Shown here one piece after another: positions 36,847 through 37,197 of a stretch of DNA of 37,197 nucleotides (positions within the stretch are counted from its first letter, which is position 1; each line of letters begins with the position of its first letter). Location: assembly GCF_009711465.1 (NCBI RefSeq), contig NZ_SMME01000838.1, forward strand, positions 1 through 37,197, written 5' to 3'. Under the pieces are notes generated by a model. It did no database searches and was not told the origin of the DNA. It saw only the letters and a program-made list of their open reading frames with translations. This stretch comes from Parendozoicomonas verongulae (GTDB lineage Bacteria > Pseudomonadota > Gammaproteobacteria > Pseudomonadales > Endozoicomonadaceae). Position numbers and translations under genes: made by a program.

Positions 36847-37095
36847 TCAGATCGGTCGGTTACCGTAGTTAGATTCGGGCTTTTTGGGCGGGTCAGAAAT
36901 GACATTAGAAGGGATTTCCTGAATTTTGCCTCCCTTGGCCAGGTACTCCTCAATCTGAGTATTCATCATTTCCCGAAGTCGTCGGCGGGATTCGACGGTG
37001 CGTTCATCGGGGGATTCATCCTTACTTCCAAGATAGGAAAAATCAGGGCCTTCATTACCTGCTTTCGCTTTTTTTGTGGGCTTTTTCCGTGCCAT
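36847..37095 (-). CDS. sutA: SutA-like RNA polymerase-associated regulator
   Basis: The C-terminal 45 residues (EEYLAKGGKIQEIPSNVISD, then PPKKPESNYGNRPI) match the conserved C-terminus of Pseudomonas SutA, a small protein that binds RNA polymerase and alters transcription in slow growth. The central region is helical (RRRLREMMNTQIEEYL). The N-terminus differs: Pseudomonas SutA is acidic there, while this one begins with basic MARKKPTKKAKAG and is only mildly acidic later. I chose ATG at 37095, with AGAGGA upstream, giving 82 residues; the frame reaches back to 37167. Its promoter is at or beyond the window edge. Confidence 0.8.
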   Translation of the reverse strand: MARKKPTKKAKAGNEGPDFSYLGSKDESPDERTVESRRRLREMMNTQIEEYLAKGGKIQEIPSNVISDPPKKPESNYGNRPI

Positions 37096-37197
37096 AGTCC
37101 AGTCCTCTTGGTTACTGGTGGTTTCACCTTTCCGCTCCATGCATGAGGCAGGAGTTATTGGTGTCACCTTTATTGGTCTCTCTCAAGGTTAAAACCA

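Overview
The window reads as chromosomal DNA of a gammaproteobacterium, most likely Oceanospirillales and plausibly an Endozoicomonas-like associate of marine animals. The core gene order rsgA/orn/queG/nnr/tsaE/amidase/miaA/hfq/hflX/hflK/hflC/yjeT/hisZ/purA/rnr/rlmB is a classic gammaproteobacterial block. The CQTHHRS-type rhodanese next to psd and the SutA-like protein point to the Pseudomonas/Oceanospirillum side. The genus is an inference; it rests partly on eukaryote-like accessory proteins wedged into this block.

Layout. 1-95: 3' end of a 5S rRNA gene and the terminator of the rRNA operon. 118-324: truncated thioredoxin pseudogene. 580-3683: penicillin-amidase-family hydrolase and YedJ-type HD phosphohydrolase. 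3746-8327 (minus): psd, rhodanese, an unrecognised secreted protein and rsgA. 8444-11646: orn and queG, separated by a gene for a secreted-looking protein with a tandem CCCH zinc finger of the animal tristetraprolin (TIS11) type. 11703-16635: nnr, tsaE, Tat-type N-acetylmuramoyl-L-alanine amidase, miaA and hfq; mutL, usually between the amidase and miaA, is absent. 16923-23739: hflX, hflK, hflC, yjeT, hisZ, purA. 23803-26897 (minus): an accessory island between purA and rnr. 27117-30524: rnr and rlmB. 30598-37095: a decayed antitoxin, cpdB, a DapA-like protein lacking the catalytic residues, a DUF962 pseudogene, a methyltransferase with a signal peptide, selD and a sutA-like regulator gene.

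The two most interesting spots are accessory insertions in otherwise conserved neighbourhoods. (1) At 9134-10516 the encoded protein carries two CCCH fingers with the 18-residue linker and (R/K)YKT lead-in of metazoan TTP RNA-binding domains, behind a predicted Sec signal peptide. This suggests a host-acquired, possibly exported RNA-binding effector. (2) At 24141-25620 a gene for a 440-residue protein of no recognised family, with a strongly basic, nuclear-localisation-like tail, sits between two ~100-bp direct repeats (about 87% identical). Each repeat is a copy of one ancestral lysE/monooxygenase gene junction, so the insertion left a readable scar: a lysE 3' remnant on one side and a monooxygenase 5' remnant on the other.

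The core genes cover RNA decay and processing (orn, rnr, hfq, rlmB, miaA, queG, tsaE), ribosome assembly (rsgA, hflX), membrane protein quality control (hflKC), cell-wall splitting, NAD(P)HX repair, and purine and histidine synthesis. All calls come from reading the sequence by eye; no database search was run.
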